From: Nitrospira sp.
Lineage (GTDB): Bacteria; Nitrospirota; Nitrospiria; Nitrospirales; Nitrospiraceae
Assembly: GCA_024760525.1 (NCBI GenBank)
Contig: CP060499.1
Span: 2,418,001-2,482,000, forward strand
Direction of reading: 5' to 3'
Length of the DNA stretch: 64,000 nucleotides
Part shown: positions 26,775 to 35,545 of the stretch, in pieces
How the letters are laid out: each line of letters begins with the position of its first letter
Position numbering within the stretch: the first letter of the stretch is position 1
The notes under the pieces: generated by a model
Seen by the model: the letters and a program-made list of their open reading frames with translations, nothing else
Databases searched by the model: none
What the model was told of the DNA's origin: nothing
Position numbers and translations under genes: made by a program

Positions 26775-27224
26775 TTATGCAAGCTTGACTTCGATGGCTC
26801 TTGGTTTTGCCTTCTCCGACTTCGGCAGATGGAGGTTCAGCACTCCATCCTTGAACTCTGCCTTGACCTTTGCCTCTTCGATGACATCGGGGAGAGCAAA
26901 AGTGCGGACGAAACTGCCATAGGATCGTTCGATTCGATGATACTTCGTCCCCTTGTCTTCCTTCTCCTGCTTGCGCTGCCCTTGAATCGTAAGCACTCCA
27001 TCTTCCAGCGTGACCTTGACGTCCTCCTTCTTGACATCCGGAATTTCAGCCTTAATTTGGTATTCGACATCAGTTTCACTGATGTCGACAGACGGAGTCC
27101 AATCGGCCACGATCATGGTCTCTTTCCCGTTGGTTCTGGACGTTGCAGGACGCGCAAACATGCGATTCAGCCGATCGGAAACTTCCTCCAGTTCACGAAA
27201 TGGATCCCATCGTACAAGTGTCAT
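26775..27224 (-). CDS. Hsp20/alpha-crystallin small heat-shock protein
   Basis: ATP-independent holdase chaperone. The 149-residue protein opens MTLVRWDPFRELEEVSDRLN, the usual bacterial Hsp20 start. The alpha-crystallin domain spans about 42-140 (WTPSVDISETDVEYQIKAEI, and LPDVIEEAKVKAEFKDGVLN). The A-x-x-x-G-V-L signature appears as AEFKDGVLNLHLPK, and the C-terminal anchoring motif may be RAIEVKLA. A very strong AAGGAGGAGG ribosome site lies upstream. Its own terminator makes it monocistronic. Confidence 0.94.
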   Translation of the reverse strand: MTLVRWDPFRELEEVSDRLNRMFARPATSRTNGKETMIVADWTPSVDISETDVEYQIKAEIPDVKKEDVKVTLEDGVLTIQGQRKQEKEDKGTKYHRIERSYGSFVRTFALPDVIEEAKVKAEFKDGVLNLHLPKSEKAKPRAIEVKLA

Positions 27225-27360
27225 AGTGAACCTCCTCCTTCTCGATTTTATCTAGATTCAGGTTATCTGCGCTGGCGCGGCGCCGATTCAACTGTATGGT
27301 CGTTAGATAAATCGACCCAGGAAGAAGTCAAGGGGTTGGACCGACTCGCAAATACGGGGA

Positions 27361-28494
27361 TTATCGATGCTCGATGGGCACGTAGGGCCGGTTATGTTCT
27401 CCGGAGTAGATTTGATCGGGCCTGAACAGTTTATTTTCGCGCAACTGTTCCAGCCAATGCGCAAGCCAGCCCGACACGCGCGCCATCGCAAAGAGCGGAG
27501 TGAAGAGGTCCACATCGATACTCATCTTGTCGTAAATAATGCCTGAGTAAAAATCGACGTTGGGATAGATGCCCTTATTATTCAGTAATTGTCCGGCTGC
27601 CGCTTCCACTTCCATTGCGATTTCATATAGAGGTGAGCTTCCGCATTCCTTGAACAAGCGCCGACAGAGTTCCTGCAGCACCGTTGCGCGAGGATCCTTG
27701 ACCTTATAGACACGATGCCCGAATCCCATCAGTTTTTTCTTTTCTTGCAAAGCTCGCTCAACGTACCGCCGTGCCTTATCGGCCGTGCCGATTTCTCTGA
27801 GCATGACCACCACTTCTTCATTTGCGCCGCCGTGCAAGGGTCCCTTTAAGGCGCCGATCGACGAAGCCACGACGGTATAGGGATCGGCCAGGGTCGACGC
27901 CGTCACCAATCCTGTAAAGGTGGACGCGTTCATCGTGTGTTCGGCGTGGAGGATCAGACAGTCATCAAATACTTCGGCCCACACCGGAGGGGCCACGGAT
28001 TCCGTCAACATGTAGAAGAAATTCTCGCTGAACCCCAGATCGTCCCGAGGGGTAATGGGAGCATCGCCGTGGCGAAGCCTCGCCCAGGCCGCCACGATTG
28101 TCGGTAATTTCGCGACGAGGCGCACCGCGCTCCAGTAGTTATTCTCGACGTCCTTGACGTTTCGGCCGGGGTAGAACATGCCGAGCGCGGCCACCGCCGC
28201 CTGGAGGGCATCCATCGGATGGCCTTGCTCGGGCAAGCACTTCAGCAAGTCAAGGATGCGAAATTTGATGCGCCGATGATGAGTGACGTCGGTGATCCAT
28301 TGTTGGAACTCGGTCGCTGAAGGAAGGTGCCCAAAGAGGAGCAGATACGCCGTTTCCAAGTATGACGAGCCCGCGCAGAGAGCTTCGACTCGAATGCCGC
28401 GGTACTCGAGAATGCCGCGTTGGCCGTCGACATCGCTGATCGACGAAGTGGCAGCCGGCACACCGGCCAAGCCCGGCATGAAATCATGAGGCAT
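27361..28494 (-). CDS. gltA: Citrate synthase
   Basis: Condenses oxaloacetate and acetyl-CoA to citrate. The 377 residues fit the short bacterial type. Catalytic segments: HAEHTMNASTFTGLVTAST, GALKGPLHGGANEEV with the conserved His, MGFGHRVYKVKDPRA, and NVDFYSG with the catalytic Asp near 315. The C-terminus YVPIEHR is the family ending. A 2-methylcitrate synthase role cannot be excluded by sequence alone, but no prp genes are near. In an organism using reductive TCA chemistry it may run oxidatively or in reverse (inference). Confidence 0.92.
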   Translation of the reverse strand: MPHDFMPGLAGVPAATSSISDVDGQRGILEYRGIRVEALCAGSSYLETAYLLLFGHLPSATEFQQWITDVTHHRRIKFRILDLLKCLPEQGHPMDALQAAVAALGMFYPGRNVKDVENNYWSAVRLVAKLPTIVAAWARLRHGDAPITPRDDLGFSENFFYMLTESVAPPVWAEVFDDCLILHAEHTMNASTFTGLVTASTLADPYTVVASSIGALKGPLHGGANEEVVVMLREIGTADKARRYVERALQEKKKLMGFGHRVYKVKDPRATVLQELCRRLFKECGSSPLYEIAMEVEAAAGQLLNNKGIYPNVDFYSGIIYDKMSIDVDLFTPLFAMARVSGWLAHWLEQLRENKLFRPDQIYSGEHNRPYVPIEHR

Positions 28495-28624
28495 AATTCA
28501 CTCTCCTGGAAGATGTGTACTCTTCTGACTACCCTACCACGGCTGCGTGCCGTTCTTGCAATGGAAAATCGCGCTTGGCATACTTCATATTGGGGATGAT
28601 ATCGGTTGATGAACAGAGATGTGA

Positions 28625-29017
28625 ATGATTCGATCAGCCGCCATCATGTGCTGCTACCTGATCGCACTCACGGGCCTCATGACGGTATCATCCGTCATGG
28701 CAGACGAAGAAACGATCGCGTTTGCCGTCGTCAGCGAACCTCCCACGGATAAGACACGGATTCCGGCAAAGGTCGCGATCGAGGGGACGGTCACGGACAT
28801 GAAGCTGCTCGCATCCGACCAGATTCTGTCCAATTTAGCCTGGAGGACCCTGGAGATCTGTCATGCTCTCAAGCTCGAGGGGCAGAAGTCCCCGGAGGGT
28901 TTCCGCGTGCTCTCGGTGCGTGCGATCGACGCAGCCATGTTACCGATGGTGTTGCAAGGCGTTGCGGGAGATTGCCTGCTGAAAAAAGCCTTGGAAGTGG
29001 CTCCCCTCGTCGATTAA
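28625..29017 (+). CDS. Secreted protein of unknown function
   Basis: A 130-residue protein with an N-terminal signal peptide (MIRSAAIMCCYLIALTGLMT, cleavage near SSVMA-DE). The mature part reads IAFAVVSEPPTDKTRIPAKV and later AWRTLEICHALKLEGQKSPE, with one cysteine there and another at GDCLLKK that could pair. No family recognised. Divergent from citrate synthase. Confidence 0.65.
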   Translation: MIRSAAIMCCYLIALTGLMTVSSVMADEETIAFAVVSEPPTDKTRIPAKVAIEGTVTDMKLLASDQILSNLAWRTLEICHALKLEGQKSPEGFRVLSVRAIDAAMLPMVLQGVAGDCLLKKALEVAPLVD

Positions 29018-29024
29018 CATTTCA

Positions 29025-29087
29025 CAGGATGCTGAAAAAGTCCGCCCGCCCGATAGAGTGAATGATTGTTCGACAGGCTGCTGAAGA
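29025..29087. repeat. Two copies of the repeat-end motif CAGGnTGCTGAA
   Basis: CAGGATGCTGAAAAAGTCCG at 29025-29044, followed by CC, aligns with the inverted right end of the element at 20751-20919. A second shorter copy, CAGGCTGCTGAAGA, is at 29074-29087 in the same orientation. The stretch may be a remnant of the same intergenic repeat family. Confidence 0.5.
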
Positions 29088-29096
29088 CCAGGCACG

Positions 29097-29465
29097 TCAG
29101 GCGGAACAGTCAGGGCATTGCTGCGGCTCCTGGTCCGAATCGCTTTCCTCTAGGGTGAGGGGAAAGAGCATCCCGCAGGATTGGCACGACCGGACCTCGA
29201 AATAAGGAACGCCGTGTTCATCAATTTCGGTAGGAAGAAGAAGTTCGCGAGGATCGTACCCCAAGGAGCCTCCATCGCTGAACTTCACCACCGCGAGCCG
29301 ATCGTTGAAGGCATCGAAGGTCGCTTCTTGCCCCTTGCGAGCGAGCACGTGGCCAAGCACACAGACCGGCTGGCCCTTCCGTTTGATACGGAGATCCTTC
29401 AGTGTTCGCTGGGAGGCAGTGGCGCACGCAAACTGACCGGCAGAACTGGTTCCAACCCACGGCAT
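29097..29465 (-). CDS. Putative zinc-ribbon protein
   Basis: A 122-residue cytoplasmic protein. The C-terminal part has two CxxC pairs, SCQSCGML and QCPDCSA about 25 residues apart, which would form a zinc ribbon. The N-terminal half looks like a small beta domain (GQPVCVLGHVLARKGQEATF and VVKFSDGGSLGYDPRELLLP). GAGGGG lies just upstream of the ATG. No family recognised; a nucleic-acid or protein contact role is possible. Confidence 0.65.
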   Translation of the reverse strand: MPWVGTSSAGQFACATASQRTLKDLRIKRKGQPVCVLGHVLARKGQEATFDAFNDRLAVVKFSDGGSLGYDPRELLLPTEIDEHGVPYFEVRSCQSCGMLFPLTLEESDSDQEPQQCPDCSA

Positions 29466-29555
29466 AATTGCCCCTCTTGTACGACGACTACTGGTTGGGA
29501 TCTAACATAGGCTGAAAAAAATCGTCAAGACGCGTCTTCTCACCAAGGAGATACT

Positions 29556-29906
29556 ATGGCCGACATCACGATCTATCACAAACCGACCTGCACAACGTGC
29601 CGTCAGGCGGTACAGCTGCTCAAAGACAGCGGAACACCCTTCACGGCGATCAACTATTATGAGCGCTCATTTACCAAGGCGCAGTTGAAAGCACTCCTGA
29701 AGAAGGCCGGGCTTTCCCCCAAAGACGTGCTTCGAATCAAAGAAGACCTCTACCGGGAACTCGACTTGGGGAAAAGGCAGCTCTCGGACGATGAATTACT
29801 CGACTTGATGGTCAAACATCCGGATCTCATTCAACGGCCGCTCGTCGAGAAGGGTGATCAGGCGATTCTGGCGAGACCCGCCGAGACGGTCAAAACACTC
29901 GTGTAG
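29556..29906 (+). CDS. ArsC/Spx-family thioredoxin-fold protein
   Basis: A 116-residue protein of the ArsC/Spx/YffB family. The N-terminus ADITIYHKPTCTTCRQAVQL carries CxxC at residues 12 and 15. The rest matches the family (NYYERSFTKAQLKALLKKAG near 30-50 and LIQRPLVEKGDQAILARPAE near 90-108). The RP of QRPL matches the conserved arginine-proline of this fold. An AAGGAG site precedes the ATG. It may be an arsenate reductase or a redox regulator; no ars genes are adjacent, so the substrate is open. Confidence 0.85.
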   Translation: MADITIYHKPTCTTCRQAVQLLKDSGTPFTAINYYERSFTKAQLKALLKKAGLSPKDVLRIKEDLYRELDLGKRQLSDDELLDLMVKHPDLIQRPLVEKGDQAILARPAETVKTLV

Positions 29907-29910
29907 GCGA

Positions 29911-31215
29911 TCACGAGCGCTCGAACTCACTCGAAGGGACGATGCGTCCTCCCACGTGATCGGATGGTTTTCGAGTATCGATATCGGGGGCTCCCCGGTG
30001 CACCAGGTTGCCCCCGAGTCCTTTGGCTTCGTACAAAGCCCGATACGCGGCTTTAGTCACAAGATCGAGTGAAGCTCCTGCGTCTCCGGCATCTGCGACG
30101 CCGACGCTCGCCGAAACCACAAGCGCTTCATAGCCGGGTCGTGGACGCGCAGGCAGAACTCCTTCGAAAACACGATCGCGACGAGCCACATAGACTGTCA
30201 TCCGTTCGACGGTCTTACGGATTTCTTCGAGTATTGCCAGTGTGTCCATTACGGTCTTCTTCGAGAACAGAACGATCAATTCCTCGCCGGCCAAACGAAA
30301 GACTTTTCCGGATCTGCATGCCGCTGCAACCTTTGGAGCCGCAAGGCGAAGTACTTGCTCGCTGACTGATTTACCATATTGATTCCCGTAGTGCTTCAGC
30401 TGATCGATGCCGACGACGGCGAGGGCAAATTTCTTTCCAAGGCTTGCCACGGTTTCCTCATAGGCCTGCCTTCCGGGGACACCGGTCAATTCATCGCGAT
30501 GGCTTCGTTGGTGCGCATCCTGTATGACTGCAAGGAACAGAAGAAGTCCGGCGGCAGAAAGAAACCTGGTCGACGACCATCCGCTATGAATATTTTCGAG
30601 CGCGGCGAGAACGAGAAGCAGCGCCCAGAAGGTTCCGCTATCCCTCGGATTATGACTGGAAAGATACCGCCCGCTGATCAGTATCAGCGCTGCGCCGAAG
30701 GCGAACAGAGACGGCTGAGTGAGTGAGCTCCAGCCGGTGTCCCACCACGGAAATAGAGGTTCCTGCAAGGCTACCGCAAGACTCACCTGATCCCATCGAG
30801 CGAGCCCGAATATCAAAATCGGTTGGAGTACGATCACGGCAAACGGCAGAACCCCACGCCATGACGAGATGGTTTCTTCCTTGATGAGAGAAAGCGCTAA
30901 GAGGTTAAGCGGCACCAGGAGCGAGACCGCTGCAATCGTCAGCCGGCCGGTGGATGCCGGACCTACATCGGTCGGTGGAAACACACTGACGGCACGGTCG
31001 GCAACTATGAGGACAAGGAATGAAAGGATCAAACGGCTGCTGGACAAGTACCAGCCGAAGAATAATCCGAACCCCAGCACGATCAATGGAAATGCATGAA
31101 CCGGCCCCTGGATCGATGCCGGCAACCCGTGTGGCCGGAGAAATCCGATCGCAGCAAGAAAGATGATTCCTCCAGGGATCACGAAGGCAATGAACGATTT
31201 GACGCTTGGGGACAT
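29911..31215 (-). CDS. Membrane GGDEF-domain protein with altered signature
   Basis: Putative diguanylate cyclase or c-di-GMP sensor. Residues 1-235 form a membrane region of about seven helices (for example SFIAFVIPGGIIFLAAIGFL). The GGDEF domain is at about 238-410, opening RDELTGVPGRQAYEETV. The active-site loop reads RLAGEEL (A309-G-E-E-L313) instead of GG(D/E)EF, while the C-terminal ALYEAKGLGGNLV is normal. Changes at the first Gly and last Phe may weaken or abolish catalysis; some AG-type proteins of this family are active. No I-site RxxD is obvious. It converges with the ArsC/Spx-like gene. Confidence 0.85.
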   Translation of the reverse strand: MSPSVKSFIAFVIPGGIIFLAAIGFLRPHGLPASIQGPVHAFPLIVLGFGLFFGWYLSSSRLILSFLVLIVADRAVSVFPPTDVGPASTGRLTIAAVSLLVPLNLLALSLIKEETISSWRGVLPFAVIVLQPILIFGLARWDQVSLAVALQEPLFPWWDTGWSSLTQPSLFAFGAALILISGRYLSSHNPRDSGTFWALLLVLAALENIHSGWSSTRFLSAAGLLLFLAVIQDAHQRSHRDELTGVPGRQAYEETVASLGKKFALAVVGIDQLKHYGNQYGKSVSEQVLRLAAPKVAAACRSGKVFRLAGEELIVLFSKKTVMDTLAILEEIRKTVERMTVYVARRDRVFEGVLPARPRPGYEALVVSASVGVADAGDAGASLDLVTKAAYRALYEAKGLGGNLVHRGAPDIDTRKPSDHVGGRIVPSSEFERS

Positions 31216-31377
31216 AGCTCCCTGCGGCCTCGGTTTCCATCAATCGCTACGTAGATGAGCGAGAACCGTACCAGGCGTGAGGCAGGGGGCTAAGAATCAG
31301 GCTGGAAAGTGCTTATTTATTGACGACTTGTGACCATCGGCTCGTCAATCGAGCCGGCGCAAAGGCTTGGATTGCGG

Positions 31378-32613
31378 TCATGATGGATCGACCGTTCCGT
31401 TTTGAACGGGAGTTGAGTGCCCGGAGGGCGAACGCCGAATAATCCGTGTTTTTGGATCGACTGTGAAGGCGAGTTTGCCGTCCAACGCATCCAGCAGAAT
31501 GTTTCCCACCAGCATTCGCCGCCATCCTCTCAAGAGCGGAAGATCCAGAGTGGATCGATTCGTTTTGGCATCCACCAATTCCTGGAGATCAGCGGTGGTC
31601 GCCAATAGGGTCGGCGCAATCTCTTCTTCCATGGCTCGAGTCTTGACGATCGCCTGAAGCAACTCGACAAACCCATTCGATTCCGGATCGGGTTTCCGCT
31701 CCTTGGGAAGGACCGGCCAGGCGGACGGAGGAAGCGCGAGCGCTGCCTGAATCGTGGCGAGAAGCGTCTCGCCATTGCGATCAGCCTCCGACGTGTGGAG
31801 GCCTCTCACTTTGCGCAGTTCGTCCGTATGCCTCGGCGGATGTCTCGCAAGCTGGAGAAGGACTTCGTCCCGGACGACGCGACTCCGGGGGACATTTCTC
31901 CGTTTCGCTTCTCCTTCCCGCCAGGCTGCAAGTTCGCGAAGGACCGCTGCCGATGTCGGTTTGAGTTGATCCCATCCCCGTATGCGTTGAAAACGCTCCT
32001 GGGGCTCACGGCGTGTCTCGCTGACGACGCCTTCGAGACGGGAAAACTCTTCGTGAGCCCACTGTAACCGGCCGAGCTTTGACAGTCGTGTATGGAGATG
32101 ATCATGAATCGCCAGGAGAAACGTCACGTCCTCCAGCGCATAGGCCAATTGATCATGGGACAGCGGGCGGGCGCTCCAATTCGTAAAGGTATGCGCCTTG
32201 TCCAGCTTTCTCCCGTGCACTCGTTGGACGAGATTGGCATAGGCGACTTGGGGACCGAAGCCGACCATCGCCGCGGCAATCTGGGTGTCGAAGAACGGTT
32301 TTGGGATCCGGCCGGCATGAACGGCAAAAAGGTCCAAGTCTTGCCGACCCGCATGCACGACTTTCTCGACCGCCGGATCGCACACGATCTCCCAGAACAC
32401 ATCAAGCGCCCCGCCGGATAGGACAGCCGGAAAATCGATGACGGCTGCGGTGGTTTCAGTGGCAACCTGAATGAGTTCCAGCCTGGGCACAAAACTCTCT
32501 TCACCGACAAATTCGGTGTCCAACGCCAGGCGTGGGCTGTCTTTCAATCGCTCGCACAACTCACTCAGTCCGGTCGCGCTCGTAATGTAGTGCTGTGGGG
32601 TGGACATTGTCAC
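31378..32613 (-). CDS. rnd: Ribonuclease D
   Basis: 3'-5' exoribonuclease of the DEDD family acting on tRNA and small RNA ends. Exo I appears as LALDTEFVGEE near residue 29, Exo II as VEKVVHAGRQDLDLFAVHAG near 85, and Exo III as HDQLAYALEDVTFLLAIHDH near 155 with the Tyr/Asp pair. One HRDC domain follows at about 210-290 (SAAVLRELAAWREGEAKRRN). The 411 residues exceed E. coli RNase D slightly. A second ATG two codons downstream is an alternative start. The gene for a J-domain protein lies directly upstream (gap 7). Confidence 0.9.
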   Translation of the reverse strand: MTMSTPQHYITSATGLSELCERLKDSPRLALDTEFVGEESFVPRLELIQVATETTAAVIDFPAVLSGGALDVFWEIVCDPAVEKVVHAGRQDLDLFAVHAGRIPKPFFDTQIAAAMVGFGPQVAYANLVQRVHGRKLDKAHTFTNWSARPLSHDQLAYALEDVTFLLAIHDHLHTRLSKLGRLQWAHEEFSRLEGVVSETRREPQERFQRIRGWDQLKPTSAAVLRELAAWREGEAKRRNVPRSRVVRDEVLLQLARHPPRHTDELRKVRGLHTSEADRNGETLLATIQAALALPPSAWPVLPKERKPDPESNGFVELLQAIVKTRAMEEEIAPTLLATTADLQELVDAKTNRSTLDLPLLRGWRRMLVGNILLDALDGKLAFTVDPKTRIIRRSPSGHSTPVQNGTVDPS

Positions 32614-32620
32614 AAATATG

Positions 32621-33253
32621 TCACTCAGAAGGGCTGTAGGGTCGATCCGGGGGTCGCATTGGCTCGGTGTTGCTGAGGCTGAGATATTCTTTCAGAAATT
32701 GATAGGCTTCCAACATGCGGCGGAGTTCCGGTTCAGAACTACGATCGCCATTGTTGGCATCGGGATGGAGCTGCTTAGCCTTGGTTCGGAAGGCCGCGGT
32801 CACATCGGCCAAAGTGCTGCCGAATTCCACGCCCATGATGGCATAGGCATCCATCGCATTATTGACACCGTGAGGGTTCTCTGAGAGCGCCCCGCTGCCG
32901 CCGCTGGCCGCTTTCAACATATCGGCGAGACTGATTTTCTTGCGTCGGCGCCTTGGTCGTTCGCGGATTTCGCTGTCAAACTCATCCCAACGATCTTCCA
33001 CGAACTCCAACCGGGATTCGAGGCGCATCGCGCCGGAGAGATCGTGAATCGACTCCAATTCCTCTTCAATCTCAAGCAGCGATCGGATGATCTCTTCAAG
33101 GCCCTGTTCGACACGGAAAAACCCATCCACTCGTTCTTCCATCATGCTGTCGACGGCGACATCCAAGCTGTCTTCCGTTTTGGAGCGAAGCGCGCCGATG
33201 CGTTTCTGCATGCCGGTGCGGAACTTCAGATATTTGGCGGTCGAGAACGGCAT
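32621..33253 (-). CDS. J-domain (DnaJ-like) protein
   Basis: A 210-residue co-chaperone-like protein. The ATG at 33253 (MPFSTAKYLKFRTGMQKRIG) follows a GGGGGG-rich ribosome site. The first 130 residues are helical and charged (DDLFR-like coiled regions, LLEIEEELESIHDLSGAMRL), followed by a basic RERPRRRRKK stretch. The J domain is C-terminal at about 150-200 and has the essential HPD in TKAKQLHPDANNGDRSSEPE. A C-terminal J domain without zinc fingers or substrate domain suggests a type III protein that recruits Hsp70 to a specific client. Upstream of rnd. Confidence 0.85.
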   Translation of the reverse strand: MPFSTAKYLKFRTGMQKRIGALRSKTEDSLDVAVDSMMEERVDGFFRVEQGLEEIIRSLLEIEEELESIHDLSGAMRLESRLEFVEDRWDEFDSEIRERPRRRRKKISLADMLKAASGGSGALSENPHGVNNAMDAYAIMGVEFGSTLADVTAAFRTKAKQLHPDANNGDRSSEPELRRMLEAYQFLKEYLSLSNTEPMRPPDRPYSPSE

Positions 33254-33373
33254 GAATACCCCCCAATGACGGAAGGGGCATTGTACCACAGGCAGATCCG
33301 CGGACTCACCAGAGCAGAATACGAGTGAGGATGATGCAGTGTGACGAGGCGAACGCAAATTCGGGGCACGCTT

Positions 33374-33811
33374 CTAGGCCGCTTCGCAGGGAAGCCGTCC
33401 TACATCACTCCAGAAATCTACCACCTGCTGAACCGTATCGGTGAATTCCTGGACGTCGAAGGGTTTGACCACGTAGCAACTGGCATGGCGCTCGTAGCAT
33501 GCTTTGATATCGGAGGGGGATTGCGAGCTGGTCAGCATGATGACGGGAATGGCCTTGAGCACCGCCTCCATTTTGACGACTTCCAAAAACCGTTTACCGT
33601 CCATTCTCGGCATATTGAGATCAAGCAGGATCAGCTGAGGCATCGGTGTATCCGCGAATTTCCCTCGCTTATGCAGGAAGTCCAGTGCTTCCATGCCGTC
33701 ATTGGCCACCCAGACATGGCACGTGGGCATCCCTTCGCGGAAGGCAAGCTTGACCATCTCCACATCGCCCTCATTATCCTCAACCAACAGTACCTCGAGT
33801 TCAGTCGGCAT
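33374..33811 (-). CDS. Single-domain response regulator (Rcp1-like)
   Basis: A 145-residue receiver-only protein. Acidic pocket EDN at 11-13, phosphorylation site D64 in LILLDLNMPRMDG, and conserved K116 in YVVKPFDV. There is no output domain, so it probably passes phosphate or acts by protein contact. It resembles Rcp1-type regulators that partner with bacteriophytochrome-like kinases. Last gene of the five-gene signalling operon; two bases separate it from the kinase gene upstream. Confidence 0.92.
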   Translation of the reverse strand: MPTELEVLLVEDNEGDVEMVKLAFREGMPTCHVWVANDGMEALDFLHKRGKFADTPMPQLILLDLNMPRMDGKRFLEVVKMEAVLKAIPVIMLTSSQSPSDIKACYERHASCYVVKPFDVQEFTDTVQQVVDFWSDVGRLPCEAA

Positions 33812-33813
33812 GG

Positions 33814-34968
33814 TTATGTTCCCTTCTGCGGCAGTGTAAAGAAGAACGTGGTGCCCTGGCCAGGAACCGATTCAAACCCGATCGAGCCGCCGCATAATTC
33901 GATGAATTTCTTGCAGGTGGAAAGGCCGATCCCGGTGCCGGGATAGTCTTCCTTACGATGCAAGCGCTGAAAGATGGCGAATATCTTGTGCCGGAAAGCC
34001 GGATCGATCCCGATGCCGTTATCGCTCACGGCAAACCGCCAGAACGATGTCTGGCGCTCGGCCTTTATCGTAATTTCCGGAGGCTTACTACCATCCTGGA
34101 ACTTGAGCGCATTACTCAGCAAATTTTGCAGCAGCACACGCATCAGGGTGGGGCTGGTTTCCAAGGTGGGCAGACTGTCGCAGAGCGCGCAGGCATGCTT
34201 CTCCTTGATGATCGTCTCAAATTCGCCCAGCACCTCGCGCAGAATGGCATTGCAATCCACCCTCTCCATTTTGATGTCCTCACGCCCGATGCGCGAGAAG
34301 GCAAGAATATCCTGAATCATCTTTTGCATGCGCTGAGCATTGCTGATAATCAAGCCCAGATACTTTTTCCCTTTGTCATCGAGCAGTCCCGCGGCATTTT
34401 TGTCCAGTAGGCCGCCGTAGCTGTTCATCATGCGCACCGGCTCCTGCATATCGTGCGAGCAGATATACGCGAAGCGCTCCAGCTCCGCGTTCGATTGTCT
34501 GAGGACGGCATTGAGCCTCAATATTTGTTCCCGCTGCACGTAAATATCCAGATACACTTTGACCTTGCTCTTGAGGATCTCCGGATTGATCGGCTTGAAG
34601 ATGTAATCCACCGCCCCGATTTCGGCCGCCTGACTTGCGTATTTCTCCTCCTTACTGATGGCGGTGACAAAGATAATCGGAATGCCGCACATGGACTCAT
34701 GATCCTGCATCAACATGGCGACCTCGAAACCATCCATCTCGGGCATCTGCACGTCCAGCAACACCACGGCGAATTTATGGCGCAGCATCAGCGAGAGCGC
34801 CTCGTTTCCTGAATTCGCCTTGAAGATCCCCGCATCAAGACTTTTCAGGACTTTTTCCGTCGCCAGAAGGTTCTCTTTCCGGTCATCGACAATCAAAATG
34901 TTCGGACGCTCCTCGACGACGGGGGCGGCGATAGTCTCCACCGGATGTTTCCTAGCCGTTTGTGCCAT
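33814..34968 (-). CDS. Receiver-histidine kinase, soluble
   Basis: A 384-residue soluble sensor kinase. N-terminal receiver domain at 20-140 with D72 in VVLLDVQMPEMDG and K125 in YIFKPI. A short coiled linker leads to a HisKA domain with H172 in YICSHDMQEPVRMMNSYGGL (the SHDxxEPxR pattern of phytochrome-type kinases). An HATPase domain follows with the N box LLQNLLSNALKFQDG, the G1 box DNGIGID and GTGIGLS. No membrane segment. It overlaps the end of cheB by 17 bases. Confidence 0.93.
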   Translation of the reverse strand: MAQTARKHPVETIAAPVVEERPNILIVDDRKENLLATEKVLKSLDAGIFKANSGNEALSLMLRHKFAVVLLDVQMPEMDGFEVAMLMQDHESMCGIPIIFVTAISKEEKYASQAAEIGAVDYIFKPINPEILKSKVKVYLDIYVQREQILRLNAVLRQSNAELERFAYICSHDMQEPVRMMNSYGGLLDKNAAGLLDDKGKKYLGLIISNAQRMQKMIQDILAFSRIGREDIKMERVDCNAILREVLGEFETIIKEKHACALCDSLPTLETSPTLMRVLLQNLLSNALKFQDGSKPPEITIKAERQTSFWRFAVSDNGIGIDPAFRHKIFAIFQRLHRKEDYPGTGIGLSTCKKFIELCGGSIGFESVPGQGTTFFFTLPQKGT

Positions 34969-35545
34969 AGGCTTCTGCTTCTTGCGCCGTCAGTTGCAGC
35001 AGGAGAGGTGTAAGTTGTTCCAGATTGACGACATAATCGACGTCTGTTGCCGCCAACGCAGCTTTCGGCATGGCCGGATGTTCTGCGCTTTCAGGATTCT
35101 GCACGATCGCCAGCCCGCCATATTTCTTGATTGCTTTGAGTCCTTGTGCGCCATCGGCATTTGCTCCGGTCAATATGATGCCGATCAGTGACTCATCGAA
35201 CGCTTCTGCCGAACTCTCGAAAAGGACATCGATCGAAGGGCACGCATAATTGACGCGTTCGTCCACCGACAGGCTGAAGCTGCGATCCGGCTCGATCAGC
35301 AGATGGTAACCCGGTGGCGCCAGGTACGCAGTTCCTGGGCTCAACGGTTCCTTGTCTTCCGCCTCTTTTACGGCGATGCGGCTGGCGTGGTTGAGGAGCT
35401 CAGCCATAAAATTATCCGAGCGTTCGGCGATATGCTGCACGATGGCTATGGGAAGCGGAAAGGATCCCGGAAGCGCGGAGAGTATCGTCTTGAGGGCCTG
35501 CAGGCCCCCAGCCGACGCGCCTATTACGACCGCGCTATACGACAT
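34952..35545 (-). CDS. cheB: CheB-type methylesterase domain protein (no receiver)
   Basis: Protein-glutamate methylesterase/deamidase fold. Catalytic triad visible: S11 in VVIGASAGGLQAL, H38 in AIVQHIAE and D131 in LTGANADGAQG. It has 197 residues and no receiver domain, unlike chemotaxis CheB, so control must come from partners. Overlaps the CheR gene by 11 bases and the sensor kinase by 17. There is no methyl-accepting protein in the window, so the substrate is unknown; it may act on, or simply bind, the hybrid kinase (inference). Confidence 0.9.
   Translation of the reverse strand: MSYSAVVIGASAGGLQALKTILSALPGSFPLPIAIVQHIAERSDNFMAELLNHASRIAVKEAEDKEPLSPGTAYLAPPGYHLLIEPDRSFSLSVDERVNYACPSIDVLFESSAEAFDESLIGIILTGANADGAQGLKAIKKYGGLAIVQNPESAEHPAMPKAALAATDVDYVVNLEQLTPLLLQLTAQEAEAYGTNG

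Noticed and set aside
31313..31381. 22-codon frame overlapping the rnd stop as ATGA
   Set aside because: Overlap is suggestive, but the peptide is short, basic and featureless and no ribosome site precedes it.
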